The notes under the pieces were generated by a model. The model was not told where the DNA came from. It did not search any database and worked only from the letters and a program-made list of their open reading frames with translations. DNA of 64,000 nt. Source: an uncultured Eubacteriales bacterium. Lineage in GTDB: Bacteria > Bacillota > Clostridia > Oscillospirales > Acutalibacteraceae. The translations under genes were made by a program, and so were the position numbers. How positions within the stretch are numbered: the stretch's first letter is position 1; each line of letters starts with the position of its first letter. The stretch spans positions 1-64,000 of the forward strand of contig CAJKBQ010000002.1 in the NCBI GenBank assembly GCA_905198155.1, written 5' to 3'. Below are positions 1 through 6,941 of this stretch, one piece after another.

Positions 1-36
1 GTCGTCGCAGACACCGCTAAGGCTGAAGGAGTTGCC
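1..36. mobile_element. right end of a TIR repeat element (cut by window edge)
   Basis: Ends with CTGAAGGAGTTGCC (23-36), one mismatch from the CTGAGGGAGTTGCC end of the complete elements further right. The preceding GTCGTCGCAGACACCGCTAA also occurs inside the longer copy at 4406-4625, so this is the right part of that variant. Confidence 0.7.
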
Positions 37-190
37 TTCCATACGCACCGGGATTCTCCCTGTTACAGGATGGCTTCCCCGTACGTCGGTACCGCGGGAT
101 TTAGCTGCAACGCAGCAGTTGCGCTGCGGCGGAGGGCAACTCCCTCGCACTACAAGGTTTGTTTCTTCGTCTTGCTGCGCTGCGGCGGAG

Positions 191-373
191 GGCAACTCCC
201 TCAGTCTCGCGCCTGCGGCGCGCGCCAGCTCCCTCGCGAGGGAGCCTTTTGTCGTATTGCCGGGATAGCGCGTGGAGATAAAATCTATCGGCCGAGAAAA
301 ATTCCCTACTACATGGATTTTTCCGTACATGGCTCCCTCGCGAGGGAGCTGCCGAGAGGCTGAGGGAGTTGCC
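191..373. mobile_element. MITE-like palindromic element, 183 bp
   Basis: Bounded by perfect 14-bp terminal inverted repeats, GGCAACTCCCTCAG (191-204) and CTGAGGGAGTTGCC (360-373). Inside are a GC-rich hairpin around 205-226, two palindromes of the form GCTCCCTCGCGAGGGAGC near 229 and 327, and an AT-richer middle. There is no coding potential of its own; reading frames through it are accidental. Confidence 0.8.
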
Positions 374-526
374 TTCAACACGCACCGGACTTTTCCCTGT
401 TGCAGGATGGCTTCCCCGTACGTCGTACCGCGGGATTTAGCTGCAACGCAGCAGTTGCGCTGCGGCGGAGGGCAACTCCCTCGCACTACAAGGTTTGTTT
501 CTTCGTCTTGCTGCGCTGCGGCGGAA

Positions 527-709
527 GGCAACTCCCTCAGTCTCGCGCCTGCGGCGCGAGCCAGCTCCCTCGCGAGGGAGCCTTTTGTCGTATTGCCGGG
601 ATAGCGCGTGGAGATAAAATCTATCGGCCGAGAAAAATTCCCTACTACATGGATTTTTCCGTACATGGCTCCCTCGCGAGGGAGCTGCCGAGAGGCTGAG
701 GGAGTTGCC
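527..709. mobile_element. MITE-like palindromic element, 183 bp, second copy
   Basis: Same length and same 14-bp inverted ends (527-540 and 696-709) as the element at 191-373, exactly 336 bp downstream. The 153 bp between the copies is repeated too, so the pair arose by tandem duplication of element plus flank rather than by two independent insertions. Confidence 0.8.
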
Positions 710-832
710 TTCCATACGCACCGGGATTCTCCCTGTTGCAGGATGGCTTCCCCGTACGTCGGTACCGCGGGTGCAGCGCGATATGGAAAGTTGCCTTTGG
801 CATTGCCGAGGGCGCTATATTGCACAAATCCC

Positions 833-1345
833 CTATTTTCTCCTTCTTCCCCATCTCCGCACCGTCCCCGGCTCCACCGCCACAAACGCGATCAACCCGG
901 CAGCCAGCGCAATGGCGGCCACACTGCCCCATCCGGGGTGCGCGACGAACCGGATCAGCCGCGCCCATCCGGCACGCTGCGCGAACAGGCATCCGCCGAC
1001 GCCGACAGCAAAAATCGCGCACAGCAGCACCGCCCCGGCGGCAATGTCCTTAATCGTCCCGGCGCGCGGCGAAAAATAGGGGGACTGCGCGTCGGTCAGC
1101 CGCTCCACGGCGGTGTTCACCATCTCGGCCGCCATCACCAGCGCGCACACAATCAGCAGGGCGGCGTAGTGCAGCGCCGTCCAGTCAAAAAAAACAGAGG
1201 CCGCCAGCGTCAGCACCGTCGCGGCCAGGTGAATCCGCATATGGCGCTCTGCGCAAATGCAGGCGCCGATTCCGCGCAGCGCGGCGGCAGCGGATTTGCC
1301 AAATTCCGCAAGCGGGCCGCGCAGGCGGCGGTCGGTTCGGCTCAT
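833..1345 (-). CDS. dgkA: diacylglycerol/undecaprenol kinase (DgkA family)
   Basis: Integral membrane lipid kinase; in Gram-positive bacteria this family phosphorylates undecaprenol or diacylglycerol. The DgkA signature AAEMVNTAVERLTD lies at residues 72-85, followed by a KD pair near 99-100 and hydrophobic helices at about 40-55, 58-73, 100-120 and 138-157. At 170 residues it is longer than the usual 120-135, the extra being a C-terminal helix and basic tail. Its ATG overlaps the ybeY stop as ATGA, so the two are translationally coupled. It is the last recognisable gene of the operon before the repeat array. Confidence 0.9.
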   Translation of the reverse strand: MSRTDRRLRGPLAEFGKSAAAALRGIGACICAERHMRIHLAATVLTLAASVFFDWTALHYAALLIVCALVMAAEMVNTAVERLTDAQSPYFSPRAGTIKDIAAGAVLLCAIFAVGVGGCLFAQRAGWARLIRFVAHPGWGSVAAIALAAGLIAFVAVEPGTVRRWGRRRK

Positions 1346-1842
1346 TCCATTACGTACGAAGCGCTCGCGGGCAGCCCCAGCTGCTCCATGATCACTTCTT
1401 CTTTTTCGCGCATCCGTACGGCTTCCATCCCGCCTTTTTCGTGGTCGTAGCCCAGCAAATGCAGCAGCGAGTGCGCCGTCAGATATCCCACTTCGCGCTG
1501 GAGCGAATGGTCGTACATCTTCGCCTGCTCCACCGCGCGCTGCATGCAGATCACCACGTCGCCGATCATCTGCGCGCCGGTGTCGGGGTTCACGTCGTAC
1601 TTGCCGTTTTCGCTCAGCGGGAACGACAGCACGTCCGTCGGCGCGTCTTTGCCGCGGAATTTCAGGTTCAGTTCGTGGATTTCGTCCAGCGTCACGAACG
1701 TCACGTCCACCTGCGCGTCGCCTTCGAACTGCTCCATCCGCAGCACCGCGTTGCAGCAGCGGCGAATCAGCATCCGCATCCCCGTCGGGATCTTCACTTC
1801 CTTTTGCTTGTTGGTGATAACCACTTTGATTTTGCCGGTCAT
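1342..1842 (-). CDS. ybeY: endoribonuclease YbeY, 16S rRNA maturation factor
   Basis: Zinc-dependent RNase family acting in 16S rRNA 3' processing and ribosome quality control. The zinc motif HSLLHLLGYDH gives three histidines near residues 124, 128 and 134, and DEIHELNLKFRGKDAPTDVL is the typical central block. The start at 1842 (MTGKIKVV) is chosen because AAAGGAG lies 11 nt upstream; an upstream in-frame ATG at 1908 would add 22 atypical residues overlapping phoH. The protein is 166 residues, normal for the family. It lies between phoH and dgkA; no yqfF (HD-domain) gene sits between phoH and ybeY as it does in many relatives. Confidence 0.95.
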   Translation of the reverse strand: MTGKIKVVITNKQKEVKIPTGMRMLIRRCCNAVLRMEQFEGDAQVDVTFVTLDEIHELNLKFRGKDAPTDVLSFPLSENGKYDVNPDTGAQMIGDVVICMQRAVEQAKMYDHSLQREVGYLTAHSLLHLLGYDHEKGGMEAVRMREKEEVIMEQLGLPASASYVME

Positions 1843-1867
1843 AATGATGACCACTCCTTTCAGTTTC

Positions 1868-2833
1868 TCAGTGCTGTTTGAGCTTCTGCTCATATTTTTC
1901 GTATGCATGGATGATATCCTGCACGAGCCGGTGACGAACCACGTCGCGCCCGCTCAGTTGGATCACTGCAATATCCGGCACATCGCGCAGCACGCGCTGC
2001 GCTTCCAGCAGCCCGGACCGCTTGCCGTCCGGCAAGTCCATCTGCGTGGCGTCGCCGGTGATGACCATCCGCGACCCGAACCCCAGCCGCGTCAGGAACA
2101 TTTTCATCTGCTCGCCGCTGGTGTTCTGCGCTTCGTCTAGGATGATGAAGCTGTCGTCCAGCGTGCGGCCGCGCATATACGCCAGCGGTGCCACCTCGAT
2201 GTTCCCGCGTTCCAGGTACCGCTGATACGTTTCCGCGCCGAGCATATCGTACAGCGCGTCATACAGCGGGCGCAGGTACGGGTCCACCTTCTGCTGCAAA
2301 TCGCCGGGCAGAAAACCCAGTTTTTCGCCCGCTTCCACCGCCGGCCGCGTCAGGATAATCCGGCTGACCTCGTGCGCGCGGAACGCGGCCACCGCCGCCG
2401 CCACCGCCAGATACGTCTTGCCCGTCCCGGCCGGGCCGATGCCGATGGTGATCGTGTGCCCGCGGATGGCGTCCAAATACGTTTGCTGGCCGACGGTTTT
2501 CGCCTTCACAGGCTTGCCCTTGGCGGTAATGCACACGCAGTCCGCCGCCATCGTTCCCAGCTTTTCCAGCGCGTCCTCGTTCACCATGGTAATCCGGTAC
2601 CGGACGGCCTGCTCGGTGATCGGTTCGCCGCGCGCCAGCTGTTCCATCAGGCTGCGCACCACCTGCGCCGCCTTGGCCACATCGTCCGGGTCGCCGGTGA
2701 TTTTGAGTGCATCGCCGCGCATCAAAATGCTGACGCGGTACTCTTTTTCAATTCGTTTGGTATTTTCGTCCAGATTCCCAAACAGGGCCGCCGCGTCGGC
2801 TTCGCCCATCGGAATCAGCTGTTCAGTCATCAT
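1868..2833 (-). CDS. phoH: PhoH family ATPase
   Basis: Cytoplasmic P-loop ATPase usually encoded with ybeY and linked to RNA metabolism. From MMTEQ the protein has 321 residues: an N-terminal KH-like region, Walker A GPAGTGKT at 123-130, and Walker B FIILDEAQN about 100 residues later. The open frame extends to 3016, but a GTGACA-N17-TATAAT promoter at 2900-2928 lies inside that extension, so the start at 2833 (or 2830) fits better. The ribosome site is weak. The gene stops 26 bp before the ybeY start. Confidence 0.93.
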   Translation of the reverse strand: MMTEQLIPMGEADAAALFGNLDENTKRIEKEYRVSILMRGDALKITGDPDDVAKAAQVVRSLMEQLARGEPITEQAVRYRITMVNEDALEKLGTMAADCVCITAKGKPVKAKTVGQQTYLDAIRGHTITIGIGPAGTGKTYLAVAAAVAAFRAHEVSRIILTRPAVEAGEKLGFLPGDLQQKVDPYLRPLYDALYDMLGAETYQRYLERGNIEVAPLAYMRGRTLDDSFIILDEAQNTSGEQMKMFLTRLGFGSRMVITGDATQMDLPDGKRSGLLEAQRVLRDVPDIAVIQLSGRDVVRHRLVQDIIHAYEKYEQKLKQH

Positions 2834-2899
2834 CGGTTTTGCGGTACTCGCTTTCTGCGGAAAAATCCGGCCGCCGCGCACGCTGCGGCGCTTGATTAT

Positions 2900-2928
2900 A
2901 TTATACCGCACTTTTTCGCGTTTGTCAC
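2900..2928 (-). promoter_or_regulatory. sigma-A promoter for phoH-ybeY-dgkA
   Basis: On the minus strand GTGACA (2928-2923) and TATAAT (2905-2900) are separated by 17 bp. Transcription would start near 2893, about 60 nt before the chosen phoH start. This gives the downstream half of the operon a promoter independent of yqfC/yqfD. Confidence 0.75.
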
Positions 2929-3036
2929 TATCCAAACCGACGAAAAATGTGTATAACTTCTTAATTTTTTCGCCATTTTCGGTGAGGTTGGACAGAAAAC
3001 GCGCACCGCATATCAAAAATTCGCGTTATTTTCCCG

Positions 3037-4239
3037 CTATTTCTCATTCATATCATCTTTCTCCAATTCAATCGGCTGTGCCACGGCAATGTCCTCCACG
3101 CACGTGACGGTCAGCATCACCGTCGCCACCCCCGCGCGCACCGCCGATTCCGCCGTCACCACCACGTCCTCGGCCGCCGTGAGCGTCTCCGCCAGCTGCC
3201 GCTCGGCCTCGGCGCGCGCCATCGCTTCGGCCTCCTCAGCGGTACACGTCCGCTGCTCGTCGCGCTGCGCCATCCACGTCTCCGTCCACACCGCAATCGG
3301 CAGCCGCAGCCCGCCCAGCATCACCGGCGTCTCGGCGAACGTCCGGCGGTACAGCCCGTCGGTCGGCGGCGACCGCCAGCTCATCGGAATCGCCGCGCCC
3401 AGCACCACCAGCTGCCGCCGCAGGAACCCTTCGCCGGTGTCCGCCCGCACCGCATATACCAGCGGCTGCGACGCCGTAAAAACGTGCGTCGTCCGCGCCA
3501 GCACCCGCCCGGACGCATGGTGCAGCACGGTGCCGCCGCTGCCGTCGGTGCGCGCGCCTTCCACCAGCAGATCGCCCGCCTGCACCGCGTCGCCCGCCTG
3601 CACCACCGGGAACCCGCGCTCCGCTTCTGTCCGGACGATCACGCCGCCCTGCCGCGCCGTCAGGTTGCACGGCGCATCGGCCGGGACAATCTCCGGCGGC
3701 GCGGTGCGCTCGTGCACCTCAATCGTGATGCGGCAGCCCTGCCGGTTCACCGCCGCCCACGCCAGCTCCGGCAGCCCGCGCAGCAGCGCGAGCCGGGCGT
3801 CCTCCTCGTCGAGCGCGGCGGTGCGCATCCCGGTGCGGACGCCGCTGTCGGCGGCAATCTGCGCAATCTGCGCCGTGTCAATCCGGTCATTGCCGACGAT
3901 CCGAACCTCCCAAACGTGCGCCGACCAAAACGCCTGCACCAGCAAAAATGCCGCCAGCCCCGCCGCAATGCCCGGCCGCCGCCGCAACGCCGCCGCGCGG
4001 AACGGCCATCCGGACTTGCGCACCACCCGCAGCCGCACGCGATGCTGCCGCGCAATCCGAGCCAGCGCCCGATAATCGCGCGCCCGCGCCGTTGCCAACG
4101 CCGTTCCCGGCAACACCTGCGCAATCGCCCGAAGCGGAATTTCCTGCGCAGCGGCGGTCGTCAAAAACGCTTCCAGCCCGCGCCCCAGAATCCGGAACCG
4201 GACGCGGGCGCTGCCCAAAAATGTCGGATATTGCACCAT
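3037..4239 (-). CDS. yqfD: sporulation protein YqfD
   Basis: Membrane-anchored sporulation protein, normally made in the forespore/mother-cell programme together with YqfC. The 400-residue length, one hydrophobic segment near residues 91-108, the following VRIVGNDRIDTAQI block and the C-terminal beta-rich region match the family. A GGAG ribosome site lies just before the ATG. In most Firmicutes yqfC ends directly before yqfD; here 831 bp of repeat sequence lie between them. Only an AT-rich TAGATAATAG repeat separates this start from the repeat block. Confidence 0.92.
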   Translation of the reverse strand: MVQYPTFLGSARVRFRILGRGLEAFLTTAAAQEIPLRAIAQVLPGTALATARARDYRALARIARQHRVRLRVVRKSGWPFRAAALRRRPGIAAGLAAFLLVQAFWSAHVWEVRIVGNDRIDTAQIAQIAADSGVRTGMRTAALDEEDARLALLRGLPELAWAAVNRQGCRITIEVHERTAPPEIVPADAPCNLTARQGGVIVRTEAERGFPVVQAGDAVQAGDLLVEGARTDGSGGTVLHHASGRVLARTTHVFTASQPLVYAVRADTGEGFLRRQLVVLGAAIPMSWRSPPTDGLYRRTFAETPVMLGGLRLPIAVWTETWMAQRDEQRTCTAEEAEAMARAEAERQLAETLTAAEDVVVTAESAVRAGVATVMLTVTCVEDIAVAQPIELEKDDMNEK

Positions 4240-4260
4240 GGATGCTCCTTTTTGTTTGAT

Positions 4261-4299
4261 TTAGATAATAGATAAGAGATAATACATAATAGATATTTT
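4261..4299. repeat. AT-rich TATCTATTATCTA repeat, copy 1
   Basis: Contains TTAGATAATAGATAAGAG followed by TAATACATAATAGATATTT, directly upstream of yqfD. The reverse complement recurs at 6890-6923 and a close variant at 47098-47126. All three lie against a start or stop codon in an otherwise GC-rich genome. Confidence 0.65.
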
Positions 4300-4405
4300 T
4301 CTGGCTGCGTGGGTAGGGGTGGTTTGTCGGGGCAATTATGGATTGCCCGCTTGGATAGTTCGTACCGCGGGGGTTGCGCAATGTGGGGAAATTGCTTCGG
4401 CCGAT

Positions 4406-4625
4406 GGCAACTCCCTCAGTCTCGCGCCTGCGGCGCGAGACAGCTCCCTCGCGAGGGAGCCTTTGGTCGTATGGCCGGGATGGCGCGTGAGGGAAAAAAC
4501 CTGCGGCCGAAAAATTTTTCCTACTACATGAGTCTTTCAATGCACGGCTCCCTCGCGGCCGCGACTGCGTCGGCGGCGTGCTGCCCGCGGTCGTCGCAGA
4601 CACCGCTAAGGCTGAGGGAGTTGCC
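4406..4625. mobile_element. MITE-like palindromic element, 220-bp variant
   Basis: Same GGCAACTCCCTCAG / CTGAGGGAGTTGCC ends (4406-4419, 4612-4625). Its right palindrome is replaced by a GC-rich segment that is also found at the left edge of the window. It lies between yqfD and yqfC. Confidence 0.8.
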
Positions 4626-4755
4626 CTTCATTACGCACTAAACCAGAAATATTGCAACCACCCCCAATACTCCCCGTGGGGGCGATTATGGATCGCCCGC
4701 TTGGATAAATCGTACCGCGGGGGTTGCGCAATGTGGGGAAATTGCTTCGGCCGAT

Positions 4756-4938
4756 GGCAACTCCCTCAGTCTCGCGCCTGCGGCGCGAGACAGCTCCCTC
4801 GCGAGGGAGCCTTTGGTCGTATGGCCGGGATGGCGCGTGAGGGAAAAAACCTGCGGCCGAAAAATTTTTCCTACTACATGAGTCTTTCAATGCACGGCTC
4901 CCTCGCGAGGGAGCTGCCGAGAGGCTGAGGGAGTTGCC
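4756..4938. mobile_element. MITE-like palindromic element, 183 bp, between yqfC and yqfD
   Basis: 14-bp inverted ends at 4756-4769 and 4925-4938, 350 bp downstream of the matching left end of the 220-bp copy. Identical flanks (TTGCGCAATGTGGGGAAATT box) precede both copies, so the pair is a duplicated unit. No target-site duplication is obvious. Confidence 0.8.
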
Positions 4939-5070
4939 CTTCCGTCGCAGAATTTTACCCCCGTAGCGCACCTCTCACGGCCAAATTCACGAGCGAAGCG
5001 AGTGGCGCCCCCGCTGGGGGCGCCGGAGTGAGCGCAGCGAACGGAGAGGGGCTTCCCCGCGCCCCCAATT
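4939..5070. repeat. GC-rich palindromic repeat next to yqfC end
   Basis: Contains GAGCGAAGCGAGTGG, GGCGCCCCCGCTGGGGGCGCC (about 5006-5026) and GAGCGCAGCGAACGGAGAGG. A related CTCTCCGTTCGCTCCGCTTC piece occurs at about 46960. No gene is visible. Confidence 0.5.
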
Positions 5071-5298
5071 TCACCCCCGCGCCACCCCATCAATCCGCCC
5101 CCGAATCGTCAGCGCCTGCGCGGACAGGGCGGAAATCGTCAAATCGCGGCCGGTGACGGTAATCAGCCCGCCGCCCATCCGCAGGCACACCGCCGCCGGG
5201 TCGTACCGCACAATCCCGCGGCAGCCGTCCACCTGCACCTCGGTGTCGCCCAGCCATTCCAGCCGGTACAGCCGCGGGACGGGAATCGGATTCTGCAT
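5071..5298 (-). CDS. yqfC: sporulation protein YqfC (YabP/YqfC family)
   Basis: Small protein of the YabP/YqfC family, associated with spore formation. The chosen start (MQNPIPVPRLYRLEW) follows AAAGGAGGG at good spacing and gives 75 residues, shorter than the usual 90 or so; the longer open frame to 5448 is dismissed. The WLGDTEVQVDGCRGIVRYD block and the following MGGGLITVTGRDL are family-like. It is the first gene of the classical operon and is now separated from yqfD by repeats. It is divergent from the YlbJ-like gene. Confidence 0.85.
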   Translation of the reverse strand: MQNPIPVPRLYRLEWLGDTEVQVDGCRGIVRYDPAAVCLRMGGGLITVTGRDLTISALSAQALTIRGRIDGVARG

Positions 5299-5407
5299 CG
5301 CGCCCCCTCCTTTGATTGGGAATCCAAAGCATACCACATCTTTATGCGCAGCGGCGCATATAAATCCCACATCACCCCAATTTTTTGCGGAACCGGAGGG
5401 ACGAACA

Positions 5408-6508
5408 GTGGAACGGAATTCGGAAAAAATTGCATGGATTCGCGCCATTTTGCTGGCCGCACTGATGATCGGCGCACTGACAATGCGCAGCGCCGTGGGC
5501 GACGGACTGCGCGACGGGCTGACCGCGTGCGGCGCGCAGCTGATTCCCAGCCTGTTCCCAATGATGGCGCTGTGCGGACTGTTCGTGCGGTGCGGCGCGG
5601 CGGAAGCCGTGGGGCGGGCGCTGGCAGGGCCGATGCGGCGAATCGGATTGCCGGGCGCGGCGGGCAGCGTCGTGCTGACGGCGATGATCGGCGGCTACCC
5701 CGTCGGCGCGCAGGGAATCCGCACGCTGCGCGACCGCGGCGCGCTCACCGACGCCCAGGCCGCGTATATGATGCGGTTCTGCGTCTGCGCCGGACCGGGA
5801 TTCGGCGCGATGACCGGCAGCCTGTTCGGCAGCCCGGCGCTCGGCGCCATGATGTACGGGGCGCAGGTGCTGGCCGCCGTGCTGCTGGCGATCCTGACGC
5901 GCCCGCGCCGCGCACCGGCCGTCCCGCGCGATTCAGCCGCCCCGCCGCCCGCGCCGCCGTTCGCTCAGGCGCTCACCGATGCCGTCTCCGCCGCCGCGCA
6001 GGCGATGACGGCGCTGTGCGCCTATGTGCTGCTGTTCGCCGGAATCCGCGGCGCGCTGGATCATTTTTGCCCCCGATACCCGGCGATTTCGCTGATCGGC
6101 GCGCTGCTGGAAGTCACCGGCGGCGTCCGAACCGCACGCGCATTGGGTGCGCCGGTGCTGGCTGCATTTTTGCTGGGATTCGGCGGGCTGTGCGTCCATG
6201 CGCAGCTGCGCGCAATTTATCCCGGTCACGTTCCCGGATTTTGGATTTCCCGCGTCGCGCATGGCGCGCTGACGGCGGCAATTTTTGCCGGACTGCGGAT
6301 GATTTTCCCGCAAAAAGGGATACTTCCGGCCGTTGCCCCAGCGATGTCCGCCGGGAACGGCGCATTCTCCGCTGCATTATTGGTGCTAACCGCGGTTTTT
6401 TTGCTCTCAATCCCGGAAAATTCATCAAAAAGGGGTGCAACTTTGTCCGATCTATGTTATAATGGAAAAAACAAAAGAATAACGCTTTTTGCGAGGAAAA
6501 TACAATGA
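5408..6508 (+). CDS. YlbJ-like sporulation integral membrane protein
   Basis: Polytopic membrane protein of the nucleoside-recognition/YlbJ type, a family tied to spore formation. Hydrophobic helices run through nearly all of its 366 residues, with a GAQLIPSLFPMMALCGLF block early and GGYPVGAQGIRTL in the middle, both typical. The GTG start at 5408 is 7 nt after GGAGGG; an ATG-initiated extension to 5153 would overlap yqfC and is rejected. Its stop overlaps the next ATG (ATGA), so a tiny Cys-rich protein is coupled to it. The substrate is unknown. Confidence 0.8.
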   Translation: MERNSEKIAWIRAILLAALMIGALTMRSAVGDGLRDGLTACGAQLIPSLFPMMALCGLFVRCGAAEAVGRALAGPMRRIGLPGAAGSVVLTAMIGGYPVGAQGIRTLRDRGALTDAQAAYMMRFCVCAGPGFGAMTGSLFGSPALGAMMYGAQVLAAVLLAILTRPRRAPAVPRDSAAPPPAPPFAQALTDAVSAAAQAMTALCAYVLLFAGIRGALDHFCPRYPAISLIGALLEVTGGVRTARALGAPVLAAFLLGFGGLCVHAQLRAIYPGHVPGFWISRVAHGALTAAIFAGLRMIFPQKGILPAVAPAMSAGNGAFSAALLVLTAVFLLSIPENSSKRGATLSDLCYNGKNKRITLFARKIQ

Positions 6509-6687
6509 ACACCTGCGCCGACTGCATTTACTGCTGGCTCGACGACCGCCGCACCGACTATCGCCGGGATCGCTGCTGGTTCTGCCTGCGCCGCGGCCCC
6601 TTTTTCAGCCGCAACACGCCCATTGGTACCCAAAACCGAATTATCCCAGATTTCCCCGCCTGCCCAGACTTCAAACAGAAAAAATAG
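6505..6687 (+). CDS. small Cys-rich protein, function unknown
   Basis: Sixty residues beginning MNTCADCIYCWLDDRR and carrying CxxCxxC then CWFC, a pattern that could bind a metal such as zinc. The ATG overlaps the stop of the YlbJ-like gene by 4 bp, which suggests translational coupling. The last third is encoded inside the first copy of a 65-bp direct repeat, so the C-terminus is probably not original and the gene may be a truncated form. I do not recognise the family. Confidence 0.45.
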   Translation: MNTCADCIYCWLDDRRTDYRRDRCWFCLRRGPFFSRNTPIGTQNRIIPDFPACPDFKQKK

Positions 6688-6791
6688 GATTATTTTTTCA
6701 CGATCTATCGATCGTATAAAATCCGCCCATTGGTACCCCAAAACCGAATCACCCCAAATTCTCCCGCCTGCCCAAACTTTAAGCGGAAGAA
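6618..6791. repeat. 65-bp direct repeat, two copies
   Basis: Copies at about 6618-6682 and 6725-6791 share GCCCATTGGTACC, AAAACCGAAT and CCCGCCTGCCCA, with scattered differences. The first forms the 3' end of the small Cys-rich gene; the second is noncoding. Confidence 0.8.
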
Positions 6792-6889
6792 TATGGAATG
6801 ATCGCCCGTAAATTTCACAAGCAGAGGGTTGATTATTCCTGCCCTGCGAATCATGCTATTCCAAGCCAGACCATCCCATTCCACCCAAA

Positions 6890-6923
6890 AAATATCTATT
6901 ATCTCTTATCTATTATCTAAAAA
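6890..6923. repeat. AT-rich TATCTATTATCTA repeat, copy 2
   Basis: AATATCTATTATCTC followed by TTATCTATTATCTAAAAAA, immediately before the GGAAAGGATCC ribosome-site region of the 801-residue gene. It is the reverse complement of the copy at 4261-4299. Confidence 0.65.
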
Positions 6924-6941
6924 AAGGAAAGGATCCTCCCC

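Larger units (their letters stand above)
37..775. repeat. 336-bp tandem repeat array between genes
   Basis: Units beginning with the TTGCCTTC...GCACCGG segment start near 32, 369 and 705; the third is cut off after the GGTACCGCGG box near 770. The unit joins a flank containing GGATTTAGCTGCAACGCAGC with one 183-bp TIR element. No gene is supported in 1-832; the open frames there follow the repeat. Confidence 0.8.

Noticed and set aside
1..775. CRISPR array
   Set aside because: Repeat units are about 336 bp with no short regular repeats or unique spacers, and no cas genes are near.
608..1450. 280-residue frame running from the repeat array into dgkA
   Set aside because: Starts inside a repeat element and reads dgkA backwards.
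5408..6508. ATG start at 5153 for the YlbJ-like gene
   Set aside because: It would overlap yqfC and add non-family sequence; the GTG at 5408 has GGAGGG at ideal spacing.
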